Virus record (IMG/VR): IMGVR_UViG_3300043639_000041
Span: 1 to 50,114 of that record
DNA: 50,114 nucleotides
DNA from: a virus
Strand: one strand, 5' to 3'
Below are positions 39,766-47,246 of this stretch, in pieces. A program made the position numbers and the translations under genes. Under the pieces are notes generated by a model. It searched no databases. It saw only the letters and a program-made list of their open reading frames with translations, and had not been told where the DNA came from. Positions within the stretch are counted from its first letter, which is position 1. Every line of letters starts with the position of its first letter.

Positions 39766-42143
39766 CACCAGCCTCCCTGACCGAAGCCCAGGCGAACGGA
39801 TTGCTCGGCCTGTTCGCGTTGCATTTTCATCCAGCCGAAGGTGCCTTCAGCCACTTCGGTCTGGCGGGCTTTGAAAGGCCCGGCGGTGACCTGAAGGGTG
39901 AGCCCCAACCCCACGTAGGCGAGCGTGTCCACGAAATCGTCGTGCGCATCAAAGGGGAATTTAAGCATCTGGTCCCGCGCGGCGGGCCACCACGCCGCCC
40001 GCTCGGGGAAGCGCACCTTGCCCATGGACATGCGACCCTGGATCGACTGGGCGCGGGTTTGCTTGTCGGCGATGGGCTGCATTTCGATGATCGAGCAAAA
40101 CGTCTTGGTTTCCATCATCCGCTTGCGCAGGAAAGGCCCGATGGACTTGCTGATGTGGCTGCGTTCAGCCCACCAAAAGACGGGTTTATGCGCCCGCATC
40201 ATGCGGATCATGCTTTCCACCGCCTGTTCCGCCGTGAGCATCCGCCAGACCAGATCGGGCAGGACCCAGATCGTGTTGTCCTCATCGACGCCGACGACCA
40301 GGAGACAGGTTTTATCGCTGTCCTGCTTCAGGCTGACCGCGTGATCGGAGGCGGCGTAAACCCGCAGGTTAGCGGGCAGCTCGGCGGGCCGGTAGGTCTG
40401 TATCCATTTGGCGCTGAAAAAAGCGCCGCCCGCCGGGCTGGGGCGGCCCTGGTAGAGAGCGCTAAAACCCCGGTTGTCGCGGCGCTGGAGCCCCAACAGG
40501 AAGTCCCGCCCGAACCGTCCGGGCCACAGCGGCTCGCCCTCTTTGCGCTTCAGCGGATCGGTGTCGGCGTCCATCGCCAGCGCGGGCATGTCGATGATGC
40601 GCCAGTCGGCGGCTTCCTCGGGATCGTAATAGCTGTTCGTCGGGTCGGTCAGCCTTCCGACCAGATCGTCCTGGTGCCATCTTGTATTGTGGCTTACCAG
40701 CCCGTTCGCTATGAAATTCGCGGTGCCTTCTACTTCAACATCAAAGACATACTCACACCCGGCGAACGTAATACTCGCGATTTCATCCAGCACAATCTCG
40801 TAAGTATCGAGCGGCCCGGAGCAATCGGTCTTCTGTTCGTCCGTAGCCAACCATGAGGTTGCAGTCGTTGCAAAGCAATCCTCTGACCCGCCCCGTGGCG
40901 TGATCGTGGTCAACGCATAATTTTCCGTTCCAATGCGCTCGGGTGTTGGCGCCGGATGGCAGCGCTCCACAGACAGCACAAACCCCGCCCTGGTCCACGA
41001 GTATAGCGTCATGCTCCGTGACTTCGATCCCGTATCGGTGTCGCAGGTGGGCGGCGCGGCGTGATCGTGGGTTATGCGAGGGGGACCGAACCCCCGTGGC
41101 CCATCGGGTCTGGCTGTAGTGTTCTCGGCACTCCCCCTTGCAACTAACCGGCTGTCCGCAGCCGTCACGCACACAGAGTTTCCCGCTCCAGGTGCCCTTA
41201 CGGACACGATCCGGTGCCCCGGGCGCAAGTCCCAAACCCTGACCCACTCTCTCGCTCCGTCGTTATCAACCAGGAATGGGTGCCGTTCGTTGGCTTTGAC
41301 CGTGCTGCCCGACGCCATCCTGATCGCGAACACGCAATCGGGCAGCGGTTGGCGTTTCCAGTTCTTAACCCTGGAGACCGAAACGCCGCCCGCTTCGTAA
41401 GTGGCGATCTGATCGCCGGGGCGGATATCGCTAAGGGGTCTTTCCGTGCCGTCCGCCATGAGGACAGGCGTGTCCCCGGTCATGCACTGAATGAGCATGA
41501 TCCGGCCCGTCTCGTCCATCAGGCGGGACGCGATGACCTGGGTGAACCACGTCCAAAGCGTGTCCCGGATCGTGGGTGAGTCGGCCTCGTGGCGATCTTT
41601 CAGGGGATCGTCGATGATCAGCACATCGCCGCCGCGCCCGGTGGTTGTCCCGCCCCGTCCCACGAAAGCCATGATGCCGCCCTGAAGGGTCTGGAGGCGA
41701 TCAGAGGCGAGGCTGTCGTCCTTCAGGACCACGTCCGGGAACACCTGGGCGAAGCCAGGCCCCAGCATGATATCACGCACCGCGCGGCCCACGTCCTGGC
41801 CGAATTTCTCGTTGTAGGTACCGAAAATCAGGCTCTTCTCGGGGTTCCGGCCCATATACCACGCCGGAAACATCTTAGACGCCAACTGGGTTTTACCGTG
41901 CCTCGGGGGGAGGCTGATGATCAGGCGTTTAATATTACCCTTTTCGAGTTCTTCCAGCCCGGCGCACATGATCCGGTGGAAGCGCTGGGCGTCGTAGCGG
42001 CTGAAATCGGGATCGGCGGCGTGTCCCGGGACAGGCATCATCAGACGGGTGAACGCCAACAGATCATCACGCGCGTCGATGGCGGCGATCAACCGCTTGA
42101 GCACCAACTCGTAACGCTGTTCGTCCCGGGTCATCAGGATCAT
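39765..42143 (-). CDS. terL: Terminase large subunit interrupted by an intein (792-aa precursor)
   Basis: ATG 42143 starts the terminase homology; the open frame upstream reads as a shadow of the neighbouring gene. Walker A LPPRHGKTQ (about 79-87), Walker B VLIIDDP (174-180), coupling motif IMLIQ interrupted at residue 219, continuing TRWHQDD. The C-terminal RNase H-like nuclease has YAASDHAVS, VVGVDEDN and the acidic motif DAHDDFVDTLAY. Residues 220-486 are an intein; splicing would leave a 525-aa TerL of normal length. It powers DNA packaging and cuts concatemers. No clear SD before 42143. Confidence 0.93.
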   Translation of the reverse strand: MILMTRDEQRYELVLKRLIAAIDARDDLLAFTRLMMPVPGHAADPDFSRYDAQRFHRIMCAGLEELEKGNIKRLIISLPPRHGKTQLASKMFPAWYMGRNPEKSLIFGTYNEKFGQDVGRAVRDIMLGPGFAQVFPDVVLKDDSLASDRLQTLQGGIMAFVGRGGTTTGRGGDVLIIDDPLKDRHEADSPTIRDTLWTWFTQVIASRLMDETGRIMLIQCMTGDTPVLMADGTERPLSDIRPGDQIATYEAGGVSVSRVKNWKRQPLPDCVFAIRMASGSTVKANERHPFLVDNDGAREWVRVWDLRPGHRIVSVRAPGAGNSVCVTAADSRLVARGSAENTTARPDGPRGFGPPRITHDHAAPPTCDTDTGSKSRSMTLYSWTRAGFVLSVERCHPAPTPERIGTENYALTTITPRGGSEDCFATTATSWLATDEQKTDCSGPLDTYEIVLDEIASITFAGCEYVFDVEVEGTANFIANGLVSHNTRWHQDDLVGRLTDPTNSYYDPEEAADWRIIDMPALAMDADTDPLKRKEGEPLWPGRFGRDFLLGLQRRDNRGFSALYQGRPSPAGGAFFSAKWIQTYRPAELPANLRVYAASDHAVSLKQDSDKTCLLVVGVDEDNTIWVLPDLVWRMLTAEQAVESMIRMMRAHKPVFWWAERSHISKSIGPFLRKRMMETKTFCSIIEMQPIADKQTRAQSIQGRMSMGKVRFPERAAWWPAARDQMLKFPFDAHDDFVDTLAYVGLGLTLQVTAGPFKARQTEVAEGTFGWMKMQREQAEQSVRLGFGQGGW
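40686..41486 (-). mobile_element. Intein in terminase large subunit (267 aa)
   Basis: Starts with Cys (block A CMTGDTPVLMADG, then LSDIRPGDQI) and ends with block F/G (YVFDVEVEGTANFIANGLVSHN split at 246-267) giving terminal His-Asn; the +1 extein residue is Thr. Block B is GSTVKANERHPFLV (about 60-73) with T62 and H69. The usual block F histidine is Asn. Insertion is at the invariant IMLIQ/TRWH motif between Walker B and the coupling helix, where deletion must be precise. The ~155 residues between splicing blocks (about 80-234) are not endonuclease-like in this frame; the endonuclease is encoded in the -1 frame. Confidence 0.92.
40783..41247 (-). CDS. Nested endonuclease VII-type HNH homing endonuclease (154 aa, -1 frame of the intein)
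   Basis: The same strand as terL but shifted by -1. The C-terminal half is a recombination endonuclease VII domain: zinc cysteines C90/C93 (CAVCG) and C126/C129 (LLCNDCN), HNH core VDHDHATGRVRGLL (112-125) and N130. An N-terminal zinc ribbon (CVRDGCGQPVSCKGECREHY, 25-44) is typical of homing HNH enzymes. In this frame TGA TAA lie five codons upstream of GTG 41247. CGGAG sits between them and the GTG, spaced seven bases, so independent initiation is likely. The stop falls just before intein block F. Probable role: cuts intein-less terL to drive homing. Confidence 0.88.
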   Translation of the reverse strand: MGQGLGLAPGAPDRVRKGTWSGKLCVRDGCGQPVSCKGECREHYSQTRWATGVRSPSHNPRSRRAAHLRHRYGIEVTEHDAILVDQGGVCAVCGALPSGANTRAHWNGKLCVDHDHATGRVRGLLCNDCNLMVGYGRTEDRLLRAARYLRDCAG

Positions 42144-42175
42144 GGCGTCGCCATCAGGCTTCGGTGCCCGCCCTG

Positions 42176-42547
42176 TCAGGTCAACGTGAACGCGGCGGTG
42201 GTGACCGGCGGACCGAAGAGCGTGGTCGCCGTCGCCGTGGCCGTTCCCGCCACCAGCGTGCCGCCCGCGAACGTCGCGGTCCAGGCGCCCGTGGCGAGAT
42301 CGGCGCTGACCACCTGGTTGCCTTTCACGGTGGCACTCTGGGTGAGCGTCACCCCCACCTGGACCGGCGGCGGGCAGCTTTGATCGACCAGAACCGTGCC
42401 CGTGACAGTGGTCACCGCCGCCGCCGCGTGGGTTGGGATCACGGCGACGGTGAGGGTTTGCGCGTTGCCCGAAGCGCAGTACTCCCGCCATGCCTGTTTG
42501 AGATAGCGAAACACCGAAAACGGGTGCGGCGCCGCCGCGACCGTCAT
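42176..42547 (-). CDS. Secreted-type or virion beta-rich hypothetical protein (123 aa)
   Basis: Short N-terminal helix (FSVFRYLKQAWREYCASG) then a Thr/Val/Ala-rich beta domain of about 85 residues (VTLTQSATVKGNQVVSAD...GAWTATFAGGTLVAGTATATAT) resembling an Ig-like/Big repeat. ATG 42547 overlaps the preceding stop (ATGA). Upstream of terL in the late operon; probably a minor virion or capsid-decorating protein. Confidence 0.6.
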   Translation of the reverse strand: MTVAAAPHPFSVFRYLKQAWREYCASGNAQTLTVAVIPTHAAAAVTTVTGTVLVDQSCPPPVQVGVTLTQSATVKGNQVVSADLATGAWTATFAGGTLVAGTATATATTLFGPPVTTAAFTLT

Positions 42548-43152
42548 GGGAACGCCTCGACGGTAACCTCGTTGGAGACGGGAGCCTCAGCCGATCCAGC
42601 GGCGTTGCTGGCGGTGACGACACAGGCATACGCGCGCCCCACGTCATCCGCCACGAGATCGTAAGTGCTCACGCCGGGGCCAACCTCCAGGCCATCCGCG
42701 ATCCAGAGATATGCATACTGATCCGGCACGTTTTCCCAGTTCCCCATGGTGCAAGCCAGCACCGCGCCGTCCTGGGACAGGTAGGGCACGTCGATGTTGA
42801 CGGGCGGCTCCGTGGCGGCCTCGGCCATGGGACCCGGGGCGGGCGGGCTGAGTTCGCCGTCCGTGATCACGCTGTCGATGGGGTCGCGCGGATCAGGCGG
42901 TTTGACGAAACTGTCCAGGTAATCCTCGGCGCTTTCCTGGCTGATATCAGCCATCCCCGCCGCCACGGGGTCACGCGGATCGGGCGGGGCGTGGAACGCG
43001 TCCAGGTAGGCCACGGTTTCGGCGTCCATGTTCGGATCGCCCTCCGGGACAGGGGGTGGCGCGTCGGACCAGCCAAACGGGACCTCGTAGGGCGGGTTGA
43101 CGACGGGGATGTCCGTGGTTTCCACCACGAACGGCGGCGGGCTGTCAGACAT
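42544..43152 (-). CDS. Virion protein with Ig-like domain (202 aa)
   Basis: GGGAG nine bases before ATG 43152. Proline/acid-rich N-terminal half with a duplicated segment: AYLDAFHAPPDPRDPVAAGM and YLDSFVKPPDPRDPIDSVI (about 48-100). The C-terminal ~85 residues form an Ig-like fold: MGNWENVPDQYAYLWIADG, then GRAYACVVTASNAAGS. Ig-like domains on phage particles bind surface polysaccharide weakly. Exact location unknown. Confidence 0.65.
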   Translation of the reverse strand: MSDSPPPFVVETTDIPVVNPPYEVPFGWSDAPPPVPEGDPNMDAETVAYLDAFHAPPDPRDPVAAGMADISQESAEDYLDSFVKPPDPRDPIDSVITDGELSPPAPGPMAEAATEPPVNIDVPYLSQDGAVLACTMGNWENVPDQYAYLWIADGLEVGPGVSTYDLVADDVGRAYACVVTASNAAGSAEAPVSNEVTVEAFP

Positions 43153-43167
43153 GGAATTTAACTCCCT

Positions 43168-43410
43168 TCAACGGACACGCATCCCCGCGCCCCCGGCGCA
43201 GGTCAGCAAATCGTAACAAAACCACACCAAAACGATCAGCACGAAAGCGATCAGGATGATGTTCAGCACCTGCATCACGACGCCGCCCGCAACCCCCAGC
43301 CAGCCCAGCACGATGGGCAGCACGAGGCGGAACACCGCGACGACCGCGCAGATCACGATCAGCCAGATCAGCAAATTGACGAACCACGCGGCGCTGAAAC
43401 ACATGGTCAT
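43168..43410 (-). CDS. Small membrane protein, holin candidate (80 aa)
   Basis: Two long hydrophobic segments (about 8-35 and 43-67: FVNLLIWLIVICAVVAVF and VVMQVLNIILIAFVLIVLVW) with short ends and a basic C-terminus, the size and layout of a class II holin. ATG 43410 overlaps the stop of the upstream membrane/coiled-coil gene. Adjacent to the tailspike, where many podoviruses keep lysis genes. Sequence family not recognised; holin is inferred. Confidence 0.55.
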   Translation of the reverse strand: MTMCFSAAWFVNLLIWLIVICAVVAVFRLVLPIVLGWLGVAGGVVMQVLNIILIAFVLIVLVWFCYDLLTCAGGAGMRVR

Positions 43411-43700
43411 TTTTCCCTTTTGATGCGCTCTTCAAGGCGCGCGACGCCTTCGCGCAGAGCGGCATCCGTCGTTTCCAGGCCACGCCTGACCTCGGTGACC
43501 GTCTTGCGGTTTTCATCCATCACGGTCCGCATCTGGCTGACCTCGGCCCGCAGGATATCCACGCGCCGCTCCAGATGATGGACGCTGGCGAACCATGACG
43601 CCGCCGCGATGACCGCACCCACGAGGGTGCCGGTGATGGCGAGGATCGCGGCGGCGAGGCCGATATTCGCCCGCAGCCACGATACGGCATCGTCTGCCAT
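43407..43700 (-). CDS. Membrane-anchored coiled-coil protein, lysis-cassette candidate (97 aa)
   Basis: One N-terminal transmembrane helix (about 12-38, IGLAAAILAITGTLVGAVIAAASW) followed by a coiled coil to the end (HLERRVDILRAEVSQMRTVM...LEERIKREK). This topology fits either an inner-membrane spanin or an auxiliary holin of the XhlA type. Coupled to the 80-aa holin candidate. No lipoprotein partner seen. Confidence 0.55.
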   Translation of the reverse strand: MADDAVSWLRANIGLAAAILAITGTLVGAVIAAASWFASVHHLERRVDILRAEVSQMRTVMDENRKTVTEVRRGLETTDAALREGVARLEERIKREK

Positions 43701-43726
43701 GGCATTCCCCGATCACTCCACCGCCA

Positions 43727-46489
43727 TCAATAGATCCGCCACGACGCGCCATCGCACCAAACCTTGACCGGCGTCGTTCCGCCAGCGGTTGGCGCGGCGT
43801 TCCAAACCGGGCTGGCGGTGTTGTCGGTGACGTAGGTCTTGTATCCCCGCAATCCAGCGGCGGCGGCGGGTAGCGTCGCGACCGTGAACGCCTTCGATCG
43901 GTAAAAATTGTTAAGGAAAATCGCCCCGCTACCCTTTGGGGTTATTTCGAGGCCGATATCCGTATCGGTGCCGAATGTTTGTATGGCTGGCGCGGAACCA
44001 GCTACCCGTCCAAAGACGGCTATATTGTTCCCCGCGCCAGAAGCCAGCACATTCAACGAACCCGTCAGGTTCAAACCAGCCTGGGCGACAAGCAAACCCG
44101 TGGCGGTAACGGCCCCGGAGCCCTTGGCCAGAAGATTGAGCCCGATATTGGTGTCACCGCCAAATGCTTGGACGGAGACGGAACCACCAAGAGCGGCACC
44201 ATTGAGGGCGAGGTTGTTCGCGCTTCCAGACGCGGGGGTCACATTGAATGAGCCCGCGACGTTCAGTCCGAGGTTGGCCTGAACCAGATTGGCGAATGAG
44301 TTGACCGCTCCCGTGGTGCCGGTTGTTTGGATCGACCCGGGACGTATCGCGCCAATGATATTCGTCGCGGTCGGGCCGGTGAGATCAGCATTGCCAAACA
44401 GATATTGCTGGTTGTTGTGCATGGTCACCATGAACGTATTGTTCGACCCCGCATCGACCACGCCATTGGTGTTGTTGATCAAATAAGTCCCGACAAACAA
44501 CATGAACTGCGTGCCCGCCGCGAGACGGATCGCGGTGCCACCGTTCTGATACGCCTGAATGAGATTGCCAGAATAAACATGGCCGACCCATTGCGGTCCC
44601 GCGACCGACAAACCGGTGATATTGGCGCTCGCGGTCGCCGGGCCATTCAGGATGTTCCCGATGAGCCGAATTTGGGTGCAATTCGTGAACGACAGATGCG
44701 CCGTGCTGTTTGGCAATACGCCACTAATCGCATCGAAATAGCAGTTCGTGAAACCAATCGCGCCCATGGCACCGGGTGCGGTGGCTACGAAAGATACCGC
44801 GCCGTGCAAATAAGAGCCGGTCCATTTGAACTCTTCATTGAACCCGGCGGTGCATGTGCATGTGACCGCCGTTCCGGTGTTGACCGTGCCGCAGTTATAA
44901 AATTGCAGCCCCTGCAAGTAGTTTCCGATTGAGTAACCAACCGCGCCGTCGATCAGATTGATATCGCTGAAAGAAATGGTCGCGCTATAGTCAGACGCAC
45001 CGCCAGCCACATAAATGCCGGTGCCCAGACCGGCCGCGCGCGTGCCCGGGACGTAAGTGGAACTAATGCGGCTGACCAAGGCCCCGCTCGGGGCTTGCGC
45101 CAAACTAAGGCCAATGGCCCACAACGATGTCGTGGAGCGCGAGACAAACATCAGATCATCGATGATCGCGGGCGGGGGTTGCGCGCCGGTTGGCGTCGCC
45201 GCGTTGACCGAGACGGCGATGCGCGTGGTCGATGCCGTCGCCCGCATGGAAAGCGTGAGACCAGATATGCCGAATTGCCCGGCATCGAAGCGACCGGTGG
45301 CCCCGGTTATATTGAAAGCGAAACCAGCCGCGTCGGCGTTCTGGGTGATCCTCACGACGGACGAACCCGCGCCGCGCACGAACACGCCTTGCGTGCCGCT
45401 TATACTGATTGGGATCGGCCCGCTGATCGCATAGTTTCCGCCCGGCACCCATATTTCCACCGGACGGTTCAGCGCGCGAGCGGCGGCGACCACGCGGTTA
45501 AACCCGTTGGTCGCGTCGGCATCAATCGGCAGGATATAATCCAGCAGGTTCAGGCTATCAGCCGCGCGATCCTGCGCCGACCGCGGCGTGCTGCCGCCGG
45601 TCGCGGTGTAGATCAGCGGACCCGTCATGCTGCCACCGCTCAGAGGCAGGAACCCGTTGAACGCCACCCAGGCCGTACCCGTCCAAATGAACATCTGATT
45701 TGACAGGGTGTCGTAGTATAGCGCACCCATGACCAGCGCGCCGCCGCCGGGCATCGCCGCCGGGGGGGCCGGGTGGGGTCCCAGGTAAAGCCCCGCGATA
45801 CTGGAGAACGCGATGACGGCCTGATTAGCCCACCAGCGGCTGGACCAGTGGTCGCCGGTCACGCCCATGACCGCCAAAATGTTGGGCGGTATCGTATCCG
45901 GCATGTGTTCAGCCCAGGCCATGCCGACATCGGCGTACGCCTGGGCGACGGCCTCGGAGCCGTCCGCGTGGTTGGCGGCGTTTTCCGCCCGGTCCGCGTC
46001 CGATGACGTGGACCGGGCATCGTCTTCCGCGCCCTTCGCCGCGCGCTCGCCCCGTTCGGTGAAAACGGCGGCATCACTGGCTTTTTGGTCCGCCCGGCTC
46101 GCGCTCGCCTCGCTCAGCGCCGCCGCCGCCGAAGCCGCCTGGACCGCGTTGAATGCCTGAGTAGTATAACTCCCGGCCTGTTCCACCATGGGTTGCAACG
46201 AAGCGACGGCATCGTCCGTGATATCGTCAAAAAGACCAGGGACAAACTGTTGTTTTCCAACGATACCCGGACGCAGCGTGCCGTCCGTGTTGAGGCTCGT
46301 GGCGGCCCAGTCAATCGTGTCGCCCAACACGACGTTCGTGCGGTCGAACTCCCCGTCCAGTCTGTCCCCTGGGGGCGGTGAAACCGGGTTGTTTACCTGG
46401 AAATCCGTGAACGAGAACTGCCTTACGGGTTCCACCGGCTGGGGCGCCAGTAACTCAGGCGCCAGGAGCGGTACAGGCTTTTTCGCCAT
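43727..46489 (-). CDS. Tailspike / tail fibre with beta-helix (920 aa)
   Basis: ATG 46489 with GAGGA nine bases upstream. N-terminal virion-binding part, then an alanine-rich coiled segment (about 105-185: AFNAVQAASAAAALSEASAS...). A small domain with ALYYDTLSNQMFIWTGTAWV comes next, then from about 300 a pectate-lyase-like right-handed beta-helix (VPGGNYAISGPI, GFAFNITG, ISGLTLSM). A C-terminal repeat region has tandem NIGLNLLAKGSGAV / DIGLEITPKGSGAI segments. Such proteins bind or degrade host surface polysaccharide; it is the main host-range determinant. Confidence 0.85.
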   Translation of the reverse strand: MAKKPVPLLAPELLAPQPVEPVRQFSFTDFQVNNPVSPPPGDRLDGEFDRTNVVLGDTIDWAATSLNTDGTLRPGIVGKQQFVPGLFDDITDDAVASLQPMVEQAGSYTTQAFNAVQAASAAAALSEASASRADQKASDAAVFTERGERAAKGAEDDARSTSSDADRAENAANHADGSEAVAQAYADVGMAWAEHMPDTIPPNILAVMGVTGDHWSSRWWANQAVIAFSSIAGLYLGPHPAPPAAMPGGGALVMGALYYDTLSNQMFIWTGTAWVAFNGFLPLSGGSMTGPLIYTATGGSTPRSAQDRAADSLNLLDYILPIDADATNGFNRVVAAARALNRPVEIWVPGGNYAISGPIPISISGTQGVFVRGAGSSVVRITQNADAAGFAFNITGATGRFDAGQFGISGLTLSMRATASTTRIAVSVNAATPTGAQPPPAIIDDLMFVSRSTTSLWAIGLSLAQAPSGALVSRISSTYVPGTRAAGLGTGIYVAGGASDYSATISFSDINLIDGAVGYSIGNYLQGLQFYNCGTVNTGTAVTCTCTAGFNEEFKWTGSYLHGAVSFVATAPGAMGAIGFTNCYFDAISGVLPNSTAHLSFTNCTQIRLIGNILNGPATASANITGLSVAGPQWVGHVYSGNLIQAYQNGGTAIRLAAGTQFMLFVGTYLINNTNGVVDAGSNNTFMVTMHNNQQYLFGNADLTGPTATNIIGAIRPGSIQTTGTTGAVNSFANLVQANLGLNVAGSFNVTPASGSANNLALNGAALGGSVSVQAFGGDTNIGLNLLAKGSGAVTATGLLVAQAGLNLTGSLNVLASGAGNNIAVFGRVAGSAPAIQTFGTDTDIGLEITPKGSGAIFLNNFYRSKAFTVATLPAAAAGLRGYKTYVTDNTASPVWNAAPTAGGTTPVKVWCDGASWRIY

Positions 46490-46517
46490 GGGCCAATGTC
46501 CTCGGTCGATTTCGCTC

Positions 46518-46613
46518 TTAGCGGTTTATGTTGGGCAACACCAGCCCCAGGGCCAGGAGCCCGACAAAGAGCGCACCCGGCACACCCGGAATAGTCCTGT
46601 TACCCGATGGCAC
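46518..46613 (-). CDS. Possible tiny membrane protein (31 aa)
   Basis: GTG 46613 to TAA 46518 would encode a peptide with one hydrophobic helix (VPGALFVGLLALGLVLPNI). It precedes the tailspike gene by 28 bp, as small hydrophobic ORFs do in some podoviruses. There is no convincing SD and its 5' end lies in a repeat, so it may not be translated. Confidence 0.25.
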   Translation of the reverse strand: MPSGNRTIPGVPGALFVGLLALGLVLPNINR

Positions 46614-46782
46614 CCGTTTTGCTGCCGATATGAAAGTTAGCCAACATCACGCGCCAAACCATTGTCTTTACGAGATAAAAGTTAAAAACACCAGCGTGTG
46701 GTGGCCCAAAGGGTGATGGCACCCGTTTTGCTGCCGATATGAAAGTTAAAAACACTGGCGTGTGGTGGCCCCAAGGGTGATG
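46606..46782. repeat. Mosaic direct repeats upstream of the tailspike gene
   Basis: A 34-bp unit (GATGGCACCCGTTTTGCTGC...AAAGTTA) is repeated exactly at 46606-46639 and 46715-46748. A second ~40-bp unit (AAAGTTAAAAACACYRGCGT...GGGTGATGG) occurs at about 46678-46719 and 46743-46782 with three differences. The units overlap so the second copy fuses both. No gene is supported across them. Late promoter/operator sites, or traces of a duplicated segment. Confidence 0.8.
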
Positions 46783-46794
46783 GGAAAATGCGCG

Positions 46795-46830
46795 CCGGGC
46801 GCGGACCCCCCGGGGGGCGGACGCGCCCGG
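46795..46830 (-). terminator. Strong GC hairpin, probable - strand terminator
   Basis: Outer 9-bp stem CCGGGCGCG (46795-46803) / CGCGCCCGG (46822-46830) around an inner CCCCCCGGGGGG palindrome. On the - strand it is followed after a short GC stretch by CATTTTCCC. It lies about 110 bp after the stop of the 101-aa gene and could end that short operon before the late promoter region. Confidence 0.55.
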
Positions 46831-46940
46831 GCCGGAGCCGCTTGTCCTGGCGTGTCCCGCCCCGTCCCAGTTCCTCTTGAACTGGTGCGAGTGTATGTCC
46901 CGCAACGGTTTGCGCGTGTTCTTGTGCCGATAAGTGCGCA

Positions 46941-47246
46941 CTAGCCCGGGCCGGGCGAGCACCGAGCCCGCAACCTTGCCAGTTCCGCCACCAGCCCCGC
47001 CCGGGTTAACTCGTCAACCGGGATCGCCGCGTCACGGTCCGGGCGGGACTGATGACGGCCTATTAAACCGTCCATTTCCGCCAATGTTCGAGCCGCCGCC
47101 GCCCTTGCCTGACCCGTCGCGCCCCGATCTGTCAAAAGTTCAGTCAGGGCCGCCCGCGCGGCCAAACCCTGTCCATTTCCGGGGACAACAACCGAACCTG
47201 TCCCGCCCCCTGTCCCGCGTTTCGGGGCTGTCCTGGGCCGCGTCAT
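46941..47246 (-). CDS. Small helical protein, possible terminase small subunit (101 aa)
   Basis: ATG 47246 overlaps the stop of the zinc-finger gene (ATGA); the longer open frame upstream is a shadow. After a basic, glycine-rich N-terminus, the stretch LTELLTDRGATGQARAAAARTLAEMDGLIGRHQ (about 35-67) has the helical pattern found in many short phage packaging or DNA-binding proteins. The end is LTRAGLVAELARLRARC. Terminase small subunit is a guess based on this pattern and on the lack of another candidate near terL. Confidence 0.6.
   Translation of the reverse strand: MTRPRTAPKRGTGGGTGSVVVPGNGQGLAARAALTELLTDRGATGQARAAAARTLAEMDGLIGRHQSRPDRDAAIPVDELTRAGLVAELARLRARCSPGPG

Noticed and set aside
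42144-42647. Extension of the TerL frame upstream of 42143
   Set aside because: It overlaps the 123-aa and 202-aa genes in another frame and reads as Gly/Arg/His-rich shadow sequence. Terminase homology starts at 42143.
46528-46716. 62-aa + strand ORF over the mosaic repeats
   Set aside because: No SD, and its C-terminal residues are just the translated repeat unit. Not enough to call a gene.
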